The notes: generated by a model from the sequence alone, not told the origin. 64,000 nucleotides of DNA from Mycobacterium sp. GA-1841 (GCF_001954135.1 NZ_MBEQ01000017.1:124001-188000); one strand, 5' to 3'. Positions 35,014 through 46,635 are shown, numbered from the stretch's first letter. A program made the numbers and translations.

Positions 35014-36270
35014 TCAGCCGAACGACGAGTGCGGTGCCCCGATGCCCGGGTCGATCTGCACCGGCCCGGAAGCCGAGGGCGCGACCGGGAAATCGAAGAT
35101 GGCGGTCGGAATGTACACCGTCGCACAGGCATTCGGGATGTCGACGACGCCGGACAACCTGCCTTCGATCGGCGCGGCGCCCAGCAGCAGGTAGGCCTGC
35201 TCGGGGCTGTATCCGAATTTCGTCAGATAGTCGATCGCGTGCAGGCAGGCCCGCTGATAGGACAGGTGGGAGTCGAGGTAACGCTGCTCCCCGTCAAGGG
35301 TCACCGAGGTGCCGGAGAACGCCAGCCACTCCGAGTACTGCGGATCGGTGTTGCCGGGCATGAAGATGGCGTTCTCGCTCACCCCGTAGGTCTCCATGCC
35401 GCCGGGGATGACGTCGACGCGCAGATCGATGAAGCCGCCCATCTCGATGGCTCCGCAGAAGGTGATCTCGCCGTCTCCCTGGGAGAAATGCAGGTCGCCG
35501 ACCGAGAGGTTGGCGCCGTCGACATACACCGGGTAGAACACCCGGCTGCCCTTGGTGAGGTTCTTGATGTCCTGATTGCCACCGTTCTCGCGCGGTGGGG
35601 CGGTGCGGGCCGCCTCGCCGGCGGCTTTGGTGAAGGCCTCCCCGGTCAGGCCACCGAGGATCGCGTCACGCGGCTCCGGCGGAAGCGCCAGCGGCGGGAC
35701 CCGGTCGGGGTCGGTGGCGATCAGCGCCGCCTCGCGGGTGTTCCACTTGGCCAGCAGCCCGGTCGACGGTGCGGTGCCCATCAGACCGGGGTGCACGATG
35801 CCGGTGAACTCCACGTGCGGCACGTGCCGAGACGTCGCCTTCTGCCCGGAGAAGTCCCAGATCGCCTTGTAGGCGTCGGGGAATTGATCGGTGAGGAACC
35901 CGCCGCCGTTGAGCCTCGGGAAGATGCCCGTGTAACCCCACCCCTGGCCGGCCAGCGGTCCGGAATCCTCTTGCGGGATCGGGCCGACGTCGAGAATGTC
36001 GACGATCAGCAGGTCACCGGGCTTTGCGCCCTCGACCGCGATCGGGCCGGACAGCACGTGCACGGTGGTCAGCGGCGCGTTGAGGATGTCGTCGGCGGAA
36101 TCGTCGTTGACGATCGCGCCGTCGAACCACTCGCGACAGTGCACCCGGAACGAGTCGCCCTGTTTGACCGTCACCGCGGCCGGGATGTCGGGATGCCACC
36201 GGTTGTGGCCGAGCTTCTCCTGATCGGTGAACTTCTTGGTCGAGTCGAGCGGGAAGACAACCTCGGGCAT
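35014..36270 (-). CDS. fmdA: Acetamidase/formamidase family amidohydrolase
   Basis: The 418-residue product belongs to the acetamidase/formamidase (FmdA) family. These enzymes hydrolyse formamide or short amides to ammonia and an acid. Family segments include HNRWHPDIPA near the start, VHPGLMGTAPS around residue 150, and FSQGDGEITFCGAIEM around 260. An AGGAGG ribosome site precedes ATG 36270. It follows fmdB by 10 bp, giving an fmdB-fmdA operon probably used for nitrogen acquisition. A 123-bp gap separates it from the kinase gene. Confidence 0.9.
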   Translation of the reverse strand: MPEVVFPLDSTKKFTDQEKLGHNRWHPDIPAAVTVKQGDSFRVHCREWFDGAIVNDDSADDILNAPLTTVHVLSGPIAVEGAKPGDLLIVDILDVGPIPQEDSGPLAGQGWGYTGIFPRLNGGGFLTDQFPDAYKAIWDFSGQKATSRHVPHVEFTGIVHPGLMGTAPSTGLLAKWNTREAALIATDPDRVPPLALPPEPRDAILGGLTGEAFTKAAGEAARTAPPRENGGNQDIKNLTKGSRVFYPVYVDGANLSVGDLHFSQGDGEITFCGAIEMGGFIDLRVDVIPGGMETYGVSENAIFMPGNTDPQYSEWLAFSGTSVTLDGEQRYLDSHLSYQRACLHAIDYLTKFGYSPEQAYLLLGAAPIEGRLSGVVDIPNACATVYIPTAIFDFPVAPSASGPVQIDPGIGAPHSSFG

Positions 36271-36280
36271 CGATCCTCCT

Positions 36281-36565
36281 TCAGGGACGGGGCAACTTTT
36301 GATGAAGCGGATTGGTGGTGACCTTCTGCCGTCGGCCGCCCGGTGGTGGTCCGGCCACCACCGCGGGACGATCGGCAGTCGCGCGCGTCGCATCCTGAAG
36401 CGCCATGGGGGTCGAGCCGCCACGACCCAGGTTCGGCGAAGCGATGGTCCTCCGGGCCTGGCCCCGACAGTCCGGGCAGTCGATGGCGTCGGGACGGGAA
36501 CTCATCGGATACAGCCTTTTCGTCACGCCGCAACCGGAATCACAACGAAATTCGTAGAGAACCAA
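36281..36565 (-). CDS. fmdB: FmdB-type zinc ribbon protein
   Basis: This 94-residue protein has the FmdB signature, VLYEFRCDSGC near the N-terminus and a second pair of cysteines in IDCPDCRG, which would hold one zinc. FmdB was described as a putative regulator of formamidase. Its mode of action is unknown. The start is TTG 36565: the family begins MxLYEF or similar, TTG gives exactly this, and AAGGA lies 6 nt upstream. Longer versions read through unrelated sequence. It is the first gene of the amidase operon. Confidence 0.75.
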   Translation of the reverse strand: MVLYEFRCDSGCGVTKRLYPMSSRPDAIDCPDCRGQARRTIASPNLGRGGSTPMALQDATRATADRPAVVAGPPPGGRRQKVTTNPLHQKLPRP

Positions 36566-36804
36566 CGGGTTTCCTTGCCGATTTAGTACGGATACGACGC
36601 ATGCGACGTTACCTATACATGCCGCTTTTGGCGCGCCGATTCGCCGACAAGCCGCCCTGGGCCGTCCTCGAAATTGCTCTGAGGAGACAAATCCGGAGCG
36701 GATTCTGTCCCTGGCTTCAATCTCGGCGTTCGCCGCGCGTCCGGCCGGGAGGCCACGTCCTGCGGTAGCTTCACGCAGACGCGTCGGCAGATCAGGGGGC
36801 CCAG

Positions 36805-38739
36805 GTGAACGACCTGAAACCTTTCTCACCGTCGATCGACTGGAGTGCCGAGCTGTTGCACTCGCTGTGGTGGCTGGCCCAGGCCTGGACCATCACGGCG
36901 ATCTGCACCCTGGCCGTCCTGACCCTGCTTGCCCGGTACACCACCTGGGGCCGGCAGTTCTGGGCGGTCACGGGCGCCTATTTCACCGGGCGCCACAGCG
37001 TGAAGCCGTGGCTGACCCTGGCCGCGATGCTGCTGTCGGTGATTCTGGGCGTCCGCCTGTCGGTGTTGTTCAGCTATCAGGGCAACGACCTGTTCACGTC
37101 TGCCCAGGTTGCCGTGGAGGGCCTGGCCACCGGCAACGACGAGGTGAGAAGCTCGGGTATTCGGGGCTTTTGGATCGCGCTGTTCACCTTCATGGTGCTG
37201 GCCGCGATCCTGGTCGCCCGGGTGCTGATCGACCTGGTCATGACCCAGCGGTTCATGCTGGCCTGGCGGGCCTGGCTGACCGACCGGCTCACCGGAGACT
37301 GGCTCGACGGCCGCGCCTACTACCGCTCGCGGTTCATCGACCAGACCATCGACAACCCCGATCAGCGCATCCAGTCCGACATCGACGTGTTCACCGCGCT
37401 GTCCGGTCCCCAGCCCAACACCCCGCACCAGACCAGCAACGGGACCCTGCCGTTCGGCGCCATCTCGTCGATCGTCTCGGTCGTCTCGTTCACGTCGATC
37501 CTGTGGAATCTGTCGGGCGATCTCGATGTGTTCGGCGTGCAGATTCCGCGGGCGATGTTCTGGTCGGTGTTCGTCTACGTCGCATTCGCCACGGTGATCG
37601 CGTTCGCACTCGGCCGCCCGTTGATCCACCTGTCGTTCAACAACGAGAAGTTCAACGCCGCCTTCCGCTACGCACTGGTGCGGCTGCGCGATGCCGCCGA
37701 ATCCGTGGCGCTCTACCGCGGCGAGAAGGTCGAACGCTCACATCTGCGCGACCGATTCGCCGCCGTGGTCGCCAACTACAAGCACTTCATCAACCGGACC
37801 ATGGCCTTCACCGGCTGGAACCTGTCGATGAACCACATCATCATTCCGTTGCCCTGGATCCTGCAGGCACCGCGGTTGTTCGCCGGTCAGATCCAGCTCG
37901 GTGCGGTCAACCAGTCGGTGGCCGCGTTCGGCGCGATCCAGGATGCGCTGTCGTTCTTCCGCAATTCCTATGACACGTTCGCCGGTTACCGGGCCTCGAT
38001 CATCCGCTTGCACGGGCTCGTCGCCGCCGATGAGCAGAGCCGGCAACTGCCCAAGGTAGATGTCACCGATCTCGATGCGGACAGCGAGAGCCTGGTCGAA
38101 CTCGGCGAAGTCGAGGTCCGCAACCCCGCGGGTGAGCAGTTGATCGACGATCTGAGCCTGCACCTGGCCGCGGGTGAGGCGATGATCGTCACCGGAAAGT
38201 CCGGCGCAGGCAAGACGACGTTGCTGCGCAGCATCGCCCAGCTGTGGCCGTACGCGTCGGGCACGGTGCGGTGCCCGCAGGGTGCCGACGAGACGTTGTA
38301 TCTGTCCCAGGTTCCCTACGTGCCGTTGGGCGATCTGCGGACCGTGGTGTCCTATCCGCACGAGCCCGGGCAGCTGTCCGACCAGGCCGTGAAAGACGCC
38401 CTGCTGGCGGTTGCGCTTCCGCGCTATGTCGATCGGCTCGACGAGGACGGCGACTGGGCCAAGGTGCTCTCGCCCGGCGAGCAGCAGCGCGTGGGGTTCG
38501 CCCGGGTGCTGTTGACCAGGCCGAAGGTGGTGTTCCTCGACGAGGCCACCTCGGCGCTCGACGAGCCGCTGGAGTTCATGATCTACAGCCTGGTGCGCCG
38601 CGAGCTCCCCGAAACGGTATTGGTCAGCGTCACCCACCGCACCACGGTCCATCGTCATCACACGCTCCACCTCGAACTGCTGGGTGAGGGCCGCTGGCGG
38701 TTGGGTCGTGTCGCGGACGCCGAGCCCGTCGGCGTGTGA
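36805..38739 (+). CDS. BacA/SbmA-like ABC transporter with fused ATPase
   Basis: A 644-residue protein combines an SbmA/BacA-type membrane domain (about residues 1-400, six or more helices) with a C-terminal ATPase domain. Walker A GKSGAGKT is near residue 468, LSPGEQQR replaces the LSGGQ signature, and Walker B is [13 protein letters not shown]. Rv1819c of M. tuberculosis has this design and imports vitamin B12 and hydrophilic peptides, so uptake of such solutes is likely. GTG 36805 is preceded by a GGGGG stretch. It is divergent from fmdB, with 239 bp between that shows no other gene. Confidence 0.85.
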   Translation: MNDLKPFSPSIDWSAELLHSLWWLAQAWTITAICTLAVLTLLARYTTWGRQFWAVTGAYFTGRHSVKPWLTLAAMLLSVILGVRLSVLFSYQGNDLFTSAQVAVEGLATGNDEVRSSGIRGFWIALFTFMVLAAILVARVLIDLVMTQRFMLAWRAWLTDRLTGDWLDGRAYYRSRFIDQTIDNPDQRIQSDIDVFTALSGPQPNTPHQTSNGTLPFGAISSIVSVVSFTSILWNLSGDLDVFGVQIPRAMFWSVFVYVAFATVIAFALGRPLIHLSFNNEKFNAAFRYALVRLRDAAESVALYRGEKVERSHLRDRFAAVVANYKHFINRTMAFTGWNLSMNHIIIPLPWILQAPRLFAGQIQLGAVNQSVAAFGAIQDALSFFRNSYDTFAGYRASIIRLHGLVAADEQSRQLPKVDVTDLDADSESLVELGEVEVRNPAGEQLIDDLSLHLAAGEAMIVTGKSGAGKTTLLRSIAQLWPYASGTVRCPQGADETLYLSQVPYVPLGDLRTVVSYPHEPGQLSDQAVKDALLAVALPRYVDRLDEDGDWAKVLSPGEQQRVGFARVLLTRPKVVFLDEATSALDEPLEFMIYSLVRRELPETVLVSVTHRTTVHRHHTLHLELLGEGRWRLGRVADAEPVGV

Positions 38740-38772
38740 ACTACGGTACGAAAGTGCCTGCTACGGCGGGCT

Positions 38773-38796
38773 GACGGACCGTTGTGCCGGTCCGTC
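38773..38796. terminator. 9-bp stem-loop between the BacA-like gene and mmpL
   Basis: GACGGACCG (38773-38781) pairs with CGGTCCGTC (38788-38796) around a 6-nt loop. It lies 34 bp after the BacA-like stop and 98 bp before the mmpL start. No T-tract follows. It could be a terminator, or an operator or leader hairpin for mmpL. Confidence 0.45.
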
Positions 38797-38893
38797 TGGT
38801 AAGACGGGGGACGACACGACGTAGTAAGGGAAGGCTGCGCACACTGCCTGACGGCTACGTCGCGCTCTCCCGCCCGACCACCAAGGGTTCCTG

Positions 38894-41749
38894 ATGGCCG
38901 ATTCCAGAGCCCCCCACACGGGGGTTGCTCGATGGATCCGTCGATTCGCCATTCCGGTGATTGTCGGCTGGATCGCCCTGTTGGCGTTCATGAGCGCCAC
39001 CGTCCCCTCGCTCGAGGTGGTCGGCCAGATGCGCTCGGTGTCGATGAGCCCCGACGACGCGCCGTCGGTCATCGCGATGAAGCGTGTCGGCAAGGTGTTC
39101 GACGAATTCCACTCGGACAGTTCGGCGATGATCGTGCTGGAGGCCCAAGGGGACGGGGCCAAGCTCGGCGACGACGCCCACCGGTTCTACAACGACATGG
39201 TCGACCGACTGGAAGCCGACAAGAAGCATGTCGAGCACGTCCAGGATTTCTGGGGTGACCCGCTGACCGAGGCCGGCGCGCAGAGTAACGACGGAAAAGC
39301 CACCTACGTCCAGGTCTATCTGGCCGGCAACATGGGTGAGTCGCTGGCCAACGAGTCGGTGGAGGCCGTCCAGCAGCTGATCAAGGAGCTGACCCCGCCG
39401 CCCGGGCTCAAGGTGTACGTCACCGGGCCCACCGCGCTGGCCGCCGATCAGCAGATCTCCGGTGATCGCAGCGTCAAGATCATCGAGGCCGTCACCTTCC
39501 TCGTCATCATCACCATGCTGCTGCTGGTCTACCGGTCGATCGTCACGGTGATCCTAGTGCTGCTGATGGTGGTCATCGAGCTCTCGGCGGCGCGTGGGGT
39601 GGTGGCGTTCCTGGGCTACCACGAACTGATCGGTCTATCCACATTCGCGACGCAGCTTCTGGTCACCCTGGCCATCGCCGCGTCCACCGACTACGCGATC
39701 TTCTTGATCGGGCGATATCAAGAGGCCCGCTCCGTCGGCGAGGACCGAGAACAGGCGTATTACACGATGTTCCACGGCACGGCGCACGTCGTGCTCGGTT
39801 CCGGCATGACGATCGCCGGCGCCACGTTGTGTCTGCACTTCACCCGGCTGCCCTATTTCCAGACCCTGGGTGTTCCGATGGCCGTGGGCATGACGGTCAC
39901 GGTCCTGGCCGCATTGACCCTGGGCCCCGCGATCATCACCGTGGCCAGCCGGTTCGGCAAGGTGCTCGAACCCAAGCGCGCCATGCGTATCCGGGGCTGG
40001 CGGCGGCTCGGTGCGTTCGTGGTGCGCTGGCCGGGTCCGGTGCTGCTGGGCACCATCCTGCTGTCATTGGTCGGCCTGCTCACGCTGCCGGGCTACCGCA
40101 CCAACTACAACGACCGCAACTACCTGCCCCAGGATCTGCCGGCGCAGGAGGGTTACGCCGCGGCCGACCGGCACTTCTCGGCGGCGAAGATGAACCCCGA
40201 GTTGCTGCTCATCGAAACCGACCACGACGTGCGCAACTCGGCCGACTTCCTGGTCATCGACCGGATCGCCAAACGCGTCTTCGAGGTGCCCGGTGTCGGC
40301 AGTGTGCAGGCCATCACCCGCCCGCAGGGTGAGCCGCTGGAGTTCAGCACGATCCCCGCGCAGATGAGCATGGGTGGGGTCATGCAGACCATGAACCGCA
40401 AGTACCTCAGCGACCGCGTCGACGACATGCTGCTGCAGGCCGACGAGATGCAGACGACCATCAACACGATGGATCGGATGATCGAGCTGATGGAGGAAAT
40501 GACCGCCATCACCCACAACATGGTCGGGAAGATGGACCAGATGGTTCTCGACGTCGCCGAATTACGGGACCACATCTCCGATTTCGACGACTTCCTGCGC
40601 CCCCTGCGCAACTACCTGTACTGGGAACCGCACTGCTACAACATTCCGATGTGCGCGTCGATGCGCTCGGTGTTCGACGGACTCGACGGTGTCGACACGA
40701 TGACCGAGAGCATCCAGCAATTGATGCCCGACATGCACATGCTCGACGAACTGATGCCGCAGATGGCCTCGATGATGCAGCCGCAGATCAAGATCATGCG
40801 GAACATGAAGACGATGATGCTGACCATGTACCAGACCCAGAAGGGTCTGCAGGATCAGATGGCCGAGATGCAGGACGGCCAGACGGCGATGGGTACGGCG
40901 TTCAACGACTCCAAGAACGACGACAGCTTCTATCTGCCGCCGGAGACCTTCAACAACCCCGACTTCAAACGCGGTATGAAGAGCTTCATCTCGCCCGACG
41001 GAAAAGCCGTGCGGTTCATCATCTCCCACGAGGGTGACCCGTTGACGCCCGAAGGCATCGGGATCATCGACAACATCAAACTGGCCGCCAAGGAAGCCAT
41101 GAAGGGCACCCCTTGGCAGGGCTCGAAGATCTACATGGGCGGTACCGCCTCGGCCTTCAAGGACATGCAGGAAGGCAACAACTACGACCTGATCATCGCC
41201 GGGATCTCGGCGTTGTGCCTGATCTTCATCATCATGCTGATCATCACCCGCAGCCTGGTGGCCGCCGCGGTGATCGTGGGCACCGTGCTGGTGTCCCTGG
41301 GCACGTCATTCGGGTTGTCGATCCTGGTGTGGCAGCACCTGATCGGCATCGAGCTGCACTTCATGGTGATGGCGATGGCGGTGATCGTGCTGCTGGCGGT
41401 CGGCGCGGATTACAACCTGCTCCTGGTGGCGCGGCTCAAGGAAGAGCTGCCCGCCGGCATCAACACCGGCATCATCCGGGCCATGGGCGGCAGCGGATCG
41501 GTGGTGACCGCGGCCGGGTTGGTGTTCGCCTTCACGATGATGTCGATGGTGGTCAGTGAGATGACCGTGGTGGCGCAGGTGGGTTCGACGATCGGGCTCG
41601 GCCTGTTGTTCGACACCCTGGTGATCCGCTCGTTCATGACACCGTCGATCGCGGCGCTGATGGGCCGCTGGTTCTGGTGGCCACAGTTGGTGCGCCAACG
41701 CCCGGCACGTGGTGTGGTGGCCCAGGCGCTGACGCGGTCCAACTCCTGA
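38894..41749 (+). CDS. MmpL family RND transporter
   Basis: The 951-residue protein is a full-length MmpL transporter, a proton-driven RND exporter of lipids, siderophores or drugs across the inner membrane. It has twelve predicted helices in two blocks (about residues 15-380 and 770-935). Between them is a long Met-rich helical region (about 490-680, [19 protein letters not shown]) that forms the periplasmic coiled coil of MmpL4/MmpL5-type members. The DY pair of the proton relay is visible as [15 protein letters not shown] in the first block and [12 protein letters not shown] in the second. No mmpS lies next to it, unlike mmpS4-mmpL4. AAGGG precedes ATG 38894. Confidence 0.92.
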   Translation: MADSRAPHTGVARWIRRFAIPVIVGWIALLAFMSATVPSLEVVGQMRSVSMSPDDAPSVIAMKRVGKVFDEFHSDSSAMIVLEAQGDGAKLGDDAHRFYNDMVDRLEADKKHVEHVQDFWGDPLTEAGAQSNDGKATYVQVYLAGNMGESLANESVEAVQQLIKELTPPPGLKVYVTGPTALAADQQISGDRSVKIIEAVTFLVIITMLLLVYRSIVTVILVLLMVVIELSAARGVVAFLGYHELIGLSTFATQLLVTLAIAASTDYAIFLIGRYQEARSVGEDREQAYYTMFHGTAHVVLGSGMTIAGATLCLHFTRLPYFQTLGVPMAVGMTVTVLAALTLGPAIITVASRFGKVLEPKRAMRIRGWRRLGAFVVRWPGPVLLGTILLSLVGLLTLPGYRTNYNDRNYLPQDLPAQEGYAAADRHFSAAKMNPELLLIETDHDVRNSADFLVIDRIAKRVFEVPGVGSVQAITRPQGEPLEFSTIPAQMSMGGVMQTMNRKYLSDRVDDMLLQADEMQTTINTMDRMIELMEEMTAITHNMVGKMDQMVLDVAELRDHISDFDDFLRPLRNYLYWEPHCYNIPMCASMRSVFDGLDGVDTMTESIQQLMPDMHMLDELMPQMASMMQPQIKIMRNMKTMMLTMYQTQKGLQDQMAEMQDGQTAMGTAFNDSKNDDSFYLPPETFNNPDFKRGMKSFISPDGKAVRFIISHEGDPLTPEGIGIIDNIKLAAKEAMKGTPWQGSKIYMGGTASAFKDMQEGNNYDLIIAGISALCLIFIIMLIITRSLVAAAVIVGTVLVSLGTSFGLSILVWQHLIGIELHFMVMAMAVIVLLAVGADYNLLLVARLKEELPAGINTGIIRAMGGSGSVVTAAGLVFAFTMMSMVVSEMTVVAQVGSTIGLGLLFDTLVIRSFMTPSIAALMGRWFWWPQLVRQRPARGVVAQALTRSNS

Positions 41750-41753
41750 CGGC

Positions 41754-43253
41754 TCAGTTCTGGTTGAGTCCCAACGCGCGGGACATGGTGAAGAACAGGT
41801 CGGTCTGATCACTCAGGCCGACGACGTTGGCCGCGCCGGGACCGTAGGCGGCAATGCGCAACTGGGATCCGGTGTGCCCCTGGTCCATCGCGTCGAGGTT
41901 GTCCGAGGTGCCGTACGAGACGGTCAGGTCCTGGCCGTCCTTGCCGCGCAGCACCCGCGTCAGGCCTGGGTAGATGGCCTCACGGGTGACCTCGAAGGGC
42001 AGCTTGGCCTCAGCGGCCGCGTCGCGGACGTCGTCGACGCTCATGGACTCCACGACCTGGCTGCTGTGCGCGTGGTCGGCGGTGACGATGACCAGGGTGT
42101 CCTTGTTCTCCTTGGCGAAATCGAGGGCCACCTTGGCGGCCTCGTCGAGGTCGACGGTCTCGCCGATCTGGCCGCACGGGTTGGCGGCATGGTCCTGCTT
42201 GTCGATCGACGCGCCTTCCACCTGTAGGAAGAAGCCGTTGCCATTGCCCTTGAGCAGGTCGATCGATTTCTTGGTCATGGCCGCCAGGGTCGGCACCTCG
42301 GCCGTGCGGTCCGGGTTGTCCCGGCACTCGGCAGCCGGCTCCAGGTATCCACCCTTGCTGGCGACGGGACCGCTCCAGCGGGTGGGCATGTTGCCGTCGG
42401 CGAACAGGCCGAGCAGCGGCGCGTCCTGGTCGGCCTTGCCCGCCTGGTCGAGTTCGTCGGCGGTGCGCACGATGGTGAAGCCACGCTCCTTGGCCTGGAC
42501 CTCCAGCGTCTTGCCTTGGTACTCACCGGCTTTGGCGACCTGCTGGAAGGTTTCGGCGCCACCGCCCATCACGATGTCAGCCCGCGTGGTGAGCAGTTGT
42601 TCGGTGATCGACCCGCGCCCACCGTTCTCCAGGGCGTTGGTCGGGCACTTCTGGCTGGTCTCGTCAGGCCCGTAACACTTCCGTGTGGTGACGTGCGCGA
42701 ACTGCACGGCCAGGGTGGCGTCCTGGATCTCGGCGGTGCTGATGTCACCGGTGGCCTTACCGGCCTCCTTGGCGATCTGCAGCAGCGTCTTCTGGTCCTT
42801 GCCATCGATGTCCACCGAGATCGCGCCGTTGTAGGTCTTGGTGCCCGTGGCCCAGGCCGATCCGCTGGCCGCGGAGTCGGTCACGTATGTCGGCTTGCCA
42901 TTCTTGTCCAGCGAGTAGTGGGTGTACTGACCGGTCAGCGGAAAGGCGTCCAGACCCGAGAACGCGCCGCCTGCACCATGCGCGTAGTTGCGGGCCACGG
43001 TGATCTCCGAATCCCCCATGCCGTCGCCGATCAACAGGATGACGTTGCGGGCGCCGGTGTTCTTGATCGAGTCGGCAATCAGTGCGCTGCGGTCGTCCCC
43101 CGCCCGGGTCGCACCCCCGTGCTCGGACAGCGTGCCAGTGGCGACGGGGTCGAGCAACGGCAGCGCCGCTTCGTCCTTGCTGCCACCACACGCCGCGGCC
43201 AGCGCCGCTGTGCATACCAGCGCCGCCGTCACCACGTACCGCTTGCGAATCAT
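41754..43253 (-). CDS. Alkaline phosphatase lipoprotein
   Basis: This 499-residue protein has a lipoprotein signal with LAAAC near residue 22 and an alkaline phosphatase (PhoA-type) domain. Metal-site GDGMGDSE is at about residues 78-85, the nucleophile serine lies in [14 protein letters not shown] near 129-142, and later ligands occur in [18 protein letters not shown] and MDQGHTGS. It would release phosphate from monoesters outside the membrane when phosphate is scarce. A GGGAGA ribosome site precedes ATG 43253. It converges on mmpL with 4 bp between stops. Confidence 0.9.
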   Translation of the reverse strand: MIRKRYVVTAALVCTAALAAACGGSKDEAALPLLDPVATGTLSEHGGATRAGDDRSALIADSIKNTGARNVILLIGDGMGDSEITVARNYAHGAGGAFSGLDAFPLTGQYTHYSLDKNGKPTYVTDSAASGSAWATGTKTYNGAISVDIDGKDQKTLLQIAKEAGKATGDISTAEIQDATLAVQFAHVTTRKCYGPDETSQKCPTNALENGGRGSITEQLLTTRADIVMGGGAETFQQVAKAGEYQGKTLEVQAKERGFTIVRTADELDQAGKADQDAPLLGLFADGNMPTRWSGPVASKGGYLEPAAECRDNPDRTAEVPTLAAMTKKSIDLLKGNGNGFFLQVEGASIDKQDHAANPCGQIGETVDLDEAAKVALDFAKENKDTLVIVTADHAHSSQVVESMSVDDVRDAAAEAKLPFEVTREAIYPGLTRVLRGKDGQDLTVSYGTSDNLDAMDQGHTGSQLRIAAYGPGAANVVGLSDQTDLFFTMSRALGLNQN

Positions 43254-43458
43254 CCCGGTCTCCCTGTCGTCGTCTCCATCGAGCCCACACATGGTTGAAG
43301 TCGCATATGAACCGATGCTTGCCCGACGGCGACACCCGGGTGACCGGGGGGCATCGAACTCCTTGCGTTAGGAATGACGTGGCTTCTGGGCGTGTCGATA
43401 ACCGCCATTGCGCTTTGCTGGCGTTGGTAGCGTGCGGCGAGAAAGAACGGGGATGCCG

Positions 43459-43917
43459 ATGACGAACCACACCACAGCCTGCCTCATCGCGACACTGGCG
43501 ATCGGCTTGGCCGCCTCGGCATGCAGCCCGGCGACCGACAACGCTGAAGCCACCACGACGGCCCCGCCGGCGGCCGACGCATCCCTGGCCTCGCTGTTGC
43601 CGACGCCGGCCGAGGTGCAGCAGACCCGCGGGCCCGATGATGTCGGCGACGGCGGTATCCACCTGCATTACCAGGTCAACGGAGCGCCGCACGACGCGAT
43701 GGCCGCATACAAGACGGCCCTGCAGGACAAGGGTTGGGCGGTCACCACGGTCGTCAGCTCGGGCGGCAACAGGGGTGGCGGGGCCACCTACACCGGTACG
43801 CACGGTGACGCCTACGGGGTGTTCGACGGTGGCGGGTACGCCAACACCACCTACATCGACGTCTGCACCTGGCCCACCAAACCGGCCGACCCCAACTGCA
43901 GCCGCGGCGAACGTTAG
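43459..43917 (+). CDS. Small putative lipoprotein
   Basis: The 152-residue product has a signal peptide ending in a lipobox-like ASAC near residue 21, a Thr/Ala/Pro linker, and a domain of about 100 residues rich in Gly near the end. I do not recognise the family. A TAGCGT -10 box (43428-43433) and a short leader with AAGAACGGGG precede two possible ATGs (43453 and 43459). I prefer the second because of ribosome-site spacing. It is divergent from the phosphatase gene across 205 bp, and 164 bp before the penicillin-binding protein gene. Confidence 0.7.
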   Translation: MTNHTTACLIATLAIGLAASACSPATDNAEATTTAPPAADASLASLLPTPAEVQQTRGPDDVGDGGIHLHYQVNGAPHDAMAAYKTALQDKGWAVTTVVSSGGNRGGGATYTGTHGDAYGVFDGGGYANTTYIDVCTWPTKPADPNCSRGER

Positions 43918-44081
43918 CCTCGCCCGCTTCGGAAAGTTTCCCGACCGAACGCGAATGTCGTTGCCGGAATTGGTGATTCGATTCGTTCACACCACCTCGG
44001 CCGCGCCGAGATACCAACCCGGCCAACGAGTTGCGTGCGATTTGCCCACCGTGACCCGGAACCGGTCCTACGCTTGATCAC

Positions 44082-46553
44082 ATGTCCGGCCCGCCCCCGA
44101 GGTCGAGGTCTACAGTTGCCAAGCTGGCAATGCACTGTGTGCTGGCCGGATTGCTCGCGGCCACACTGATGTTCCCGATCGTCGGCGGTATCGGAGTCAT
44201 GTCTGCGCGCCTGTCCGACACGGTGGCACAGGATTCGGCAGAGGTACTCAAGGGTGATGCGCCGATCGTCACGACCATGGTCGACACCTCGGGCGCGCCG
44301 ATCGCCTGGCTCTACGAACAGCGTCGATGGGTGGTGCCCAGCGATCGGATCGCCGACACCATGAAACTGGCGATCGTCTCGGTCGAGGACAAACGTTTCG
44401 CCGAACACAACGGCGTGGACGTACAGGGGACTTTGAACGGGCTCATCGGCTATCTGCGCGGTGTCGATCAGGTGCGCGGCGGGTCGACCATCGAGCAGCA
44501 GTATGTCAAGAACTACAACCTGTTGGTGAAGGCGAAGTCCGATGCCGAACGCCGGGCCGCGGTGGAAGTCAGCCCCGCACGCAAACTGCGGGAGATCCGC
44601 ATCGCACTGGCGATGGACAAGACACTGCCCAAGAGCGAGATGCTGGCCAGATACCTGAATTTGGTGTCGTTCGGCAACGGCGCATTCGGCGTTCAGGATG
44701 CGGCACGCACCTACTTCGGTGTCGACGCCGCAGATCTCACCTGGCCGCAGGCGGCCCTGCTCGCCGGCGTCGTGCGGTCCACGACCACTCTGAACCCGTA
44801 CACGAACCCCGATGGCGCCCTGGCGCGACGCAACGTCGTGCTCGACACCTTGATCGACTATCTGCCCGACCGTGCCGAGGAACTGCGGGCCGCCAAAGCC
44901 GCGCCGTTGGGCGTGCTGCCGCAGGCCGATCCGCTGCCGCAAGGATGCATCGCCGCCGGCGATCGCGCGTTCTTCTGTGAATACGTGCTGCAGTACCTGG
45001 CCCGGGCGGGCCTCACCATGGAGGACGTCGCCCGCAACGGCTACCTGATCCGCACCACGCTGGATCCCACGGTGCAGGACAGCGTCCAGACGGCGGTCGA
45101 GAAGTATGCCGACCCCGACGCCAACGGTGTGGCAAGCGTGATGAGCGTGATCACCCCGGGCAAAGACACGCACCGCCTGGTCGCGATGGCCGACAGCCGC
45201 CGGTACGGCCTCAACCTCGACAACAACGAGACGGTGCAACCACAACCGTTCTCCCTGGCCGGTGACGGCGCAGGTTCCATCTTCAAAATCTTCACCACGG
45301 CCGCCGCGCTCGACATGGGGATGGGCATCAACACCCAACTCACCGTCCCGGGCACCTTCATGGGTAAAGGGTTGGGCAGCAGTGACACTCCGGGATGCCC
45401 GAAGGAGACCTGGTGTGTGCGTAACGCGCACGGTTTCCCCGGATCGCTGAGCGTCACCGACGCCTTGGCCCAATCCCCCAATACCGCGTTCGCCAAACTG
45501 ATCTCGCAGATCGGTGTGCCCCGGGCGGTGGACATGGCGGTCCGGTTGGGGTTGAGGTCTTACGCCGAGCCGGGCAGCGCCCGCGACTACCACCCCGATT
45601 CCGACGAGAGCATCGTCGAGTACGTCAAGCGACAGAACATGGGTTCGTTCACGCTCGGCCCGCTCGAGCTCAACGCACTCGAACTCGCGAACGTCGGGGC
45701 GACACTGGCGTCGGGCGGCACCTGGTGCCCGCCAAGCCCGATCGACAAGATCTTCGATCGCGACGGCCGCGAAGTGAGCGTGGAAACAGTGCCCTGCGAT
45801 CAGGCCGTGCCCGAAGGGTTGGCGAACACGTTGGCCAACGCACTGGGTAAAGACCATTCGAGCGGAACCGCCGCCGGGGCAGCCAGTTCCGTCGGCTGGA
45901 AACTGCCGATGTCGGGCAAGACAGGCACCACCGAAGCCCATCGTTCGTCGGCGTTCGTCGGGTTCACCAACCGGTACGCCGCCGCGAACTACATCTTCGA
46001 CGATTCCTCGTCACCGTCGGGACTGTGCTCATATCCGTTGCGCACCTGCGGTGAGGGCGACCTGTACGGCGGAACCGAACCGGCGCTGACGTGGTACGCG
46101 GCAATGAGTCCCATCGCGGAGCACTTCGGACCTGTTGCCATGCCGCCTACCGACCCGCGCTACGTCGATGGCGGTCCGGGAAGCCACGTGCCCAGTGTCA
46201 CCGGCCTCAAGTTCGACGAGGCACGTAAACGCCTGCAGGACTCCGGTTTCCAGGTAGCCGAGAAACCCACACCCGTCAACAACTCTGCATCGAAAGGCTC
46301 GGTGGTCGGAACCACCCCGAGCGGCAAGACGATTCCCGGATCGATCGTCACGATCAACACCAGCACCGGGTATGTGCCTCCGCCGGTCTACATTCCACCT
46401 CCACAGGCGCCCCCACCCCCGCCTGGAGCGCCGCCGCCGGCCGACAACGTCATCCTGATCCCGGGACTCCCGCCGATAACGCTGCCGGCCCCGGCGCCCC
46501 CTCCGCCACCGGAACCGCCGCCGCCACCGCCACCTGGCGCACCCGCCTTCTGA
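44082..46553 (+). CDS. Bifunctional class A penicillin-binding protein with PASTA domain (PonA2/PonA3-like)
   Basis: This 823-residue membrane protein polymerises and cross-links peptidoglycan. It has one N-terminal membrane helix, a GT51 glycosyltransferase domain with catalytic glutamate E102 in VEDKRF and GGSTIEQQYVKN, and a transpeptidase domain with S399IFK, SPN at 465-467 and KTGT at 613-616. A single PASTA domain lies at about residues 703-765, then a Pro-rich tail. It closely follows PonA2 as I remember it, but the neighbours are not those of the ponA2 locus, so it may be the PonA3 paralogue. A TACGCT -10 box 7 nt before ATG 44082 suggests a leaderless mRNA. Confidence 0.92.
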   Translation: MSGPPPRSRSTVAKLAMHCVLAGLLAATLMFPIVGGIGVMSARLSDTVAQDSAEVLKGDAPIVTTMVDTSGAPIAWLYEQRRWVVPSDRIADTMKLAIVSVEDKRFAEHNGVDVQGTLNGLIGYLRGVDQVRGGSTIEQQYVKNYNLLVKAKSDAERRAAVEVSPARKLREIRIALAMDKTLPKSEMLARYLNLVSFGNGAFGVQDAARTYFGVDAADLTWPQAALLAGVVRSTTTLNPYTNPDGALARRNVVLDTLIDYLPDRAEELRAAKAAPLGVLPQADPLPQGCIAAGDRAFFCEYVLQYLARAGLTMEDVARNGYLIRTTLDPTVQDSVQTAVEKYADPDANGVASVMSVITPGKDTHRLVAMADSRRYGLNLDNNETVQPQPFSLAGDGAGSIFKIFTTAAALDMGMGINTQLTVPGTFMGKGLGSSDTPGCPKETWCVRNAHGFPGSLSVTDALAQSPNTAFAKLISQIGVPRAVDMAVRLGLRSYAEPGSARDYHPDSDESIVEYVKRQNMGSFTLGPLELNALELANVGATLASGGTWCPPSPIDKIFDRDGREVSVETVPCDQAVPEGLANTLANALGKDHSSGTAAGAASSVGWKLPMSGKTGTTEAHRSSAFVGFTNRYAAANYIFDDSSSPSGLCSYPLRTCGEGDLYGGTEPALTWYAAMSPIAEHFGPVAMPPTDPRYVDGGPGSHVPSVTGLKFDEARKRLQDSGFQVAEKPTPVNNSASKGSVVGTTPSGKTIPGSIVTINTSTGYVPPPVYIPPPQAPPPPPGAPPPADNVILIPGLPPITLPAPAPPPPPEPPPPPPPGAPAF

Positions 46554-46635
46554 CTGCCCAGGTTTGAGTATCGACGGATATGGCAATTACTGGTGGCGAC
46601 AAACCCATATTGTTCCTACGTCGATCGGACTGACC

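Noticed and set aside
36566-36625. GlnR nitrogen-control site before fmdB-fmdA
   Set aside because: GTAAC and GTATC occur near a CGCATGCG palindrome, but spacing does not match the known box. The context is attractive, the sequence is not convincing.
43295-43312. RegX3/PhoB-type box upstream of the alkaline phosphatase gene
   Set aside because: Two TGAA-containing elements are 12 bp apart and poorly matched. The expected spacing is 11 and the outer bases do not fit.
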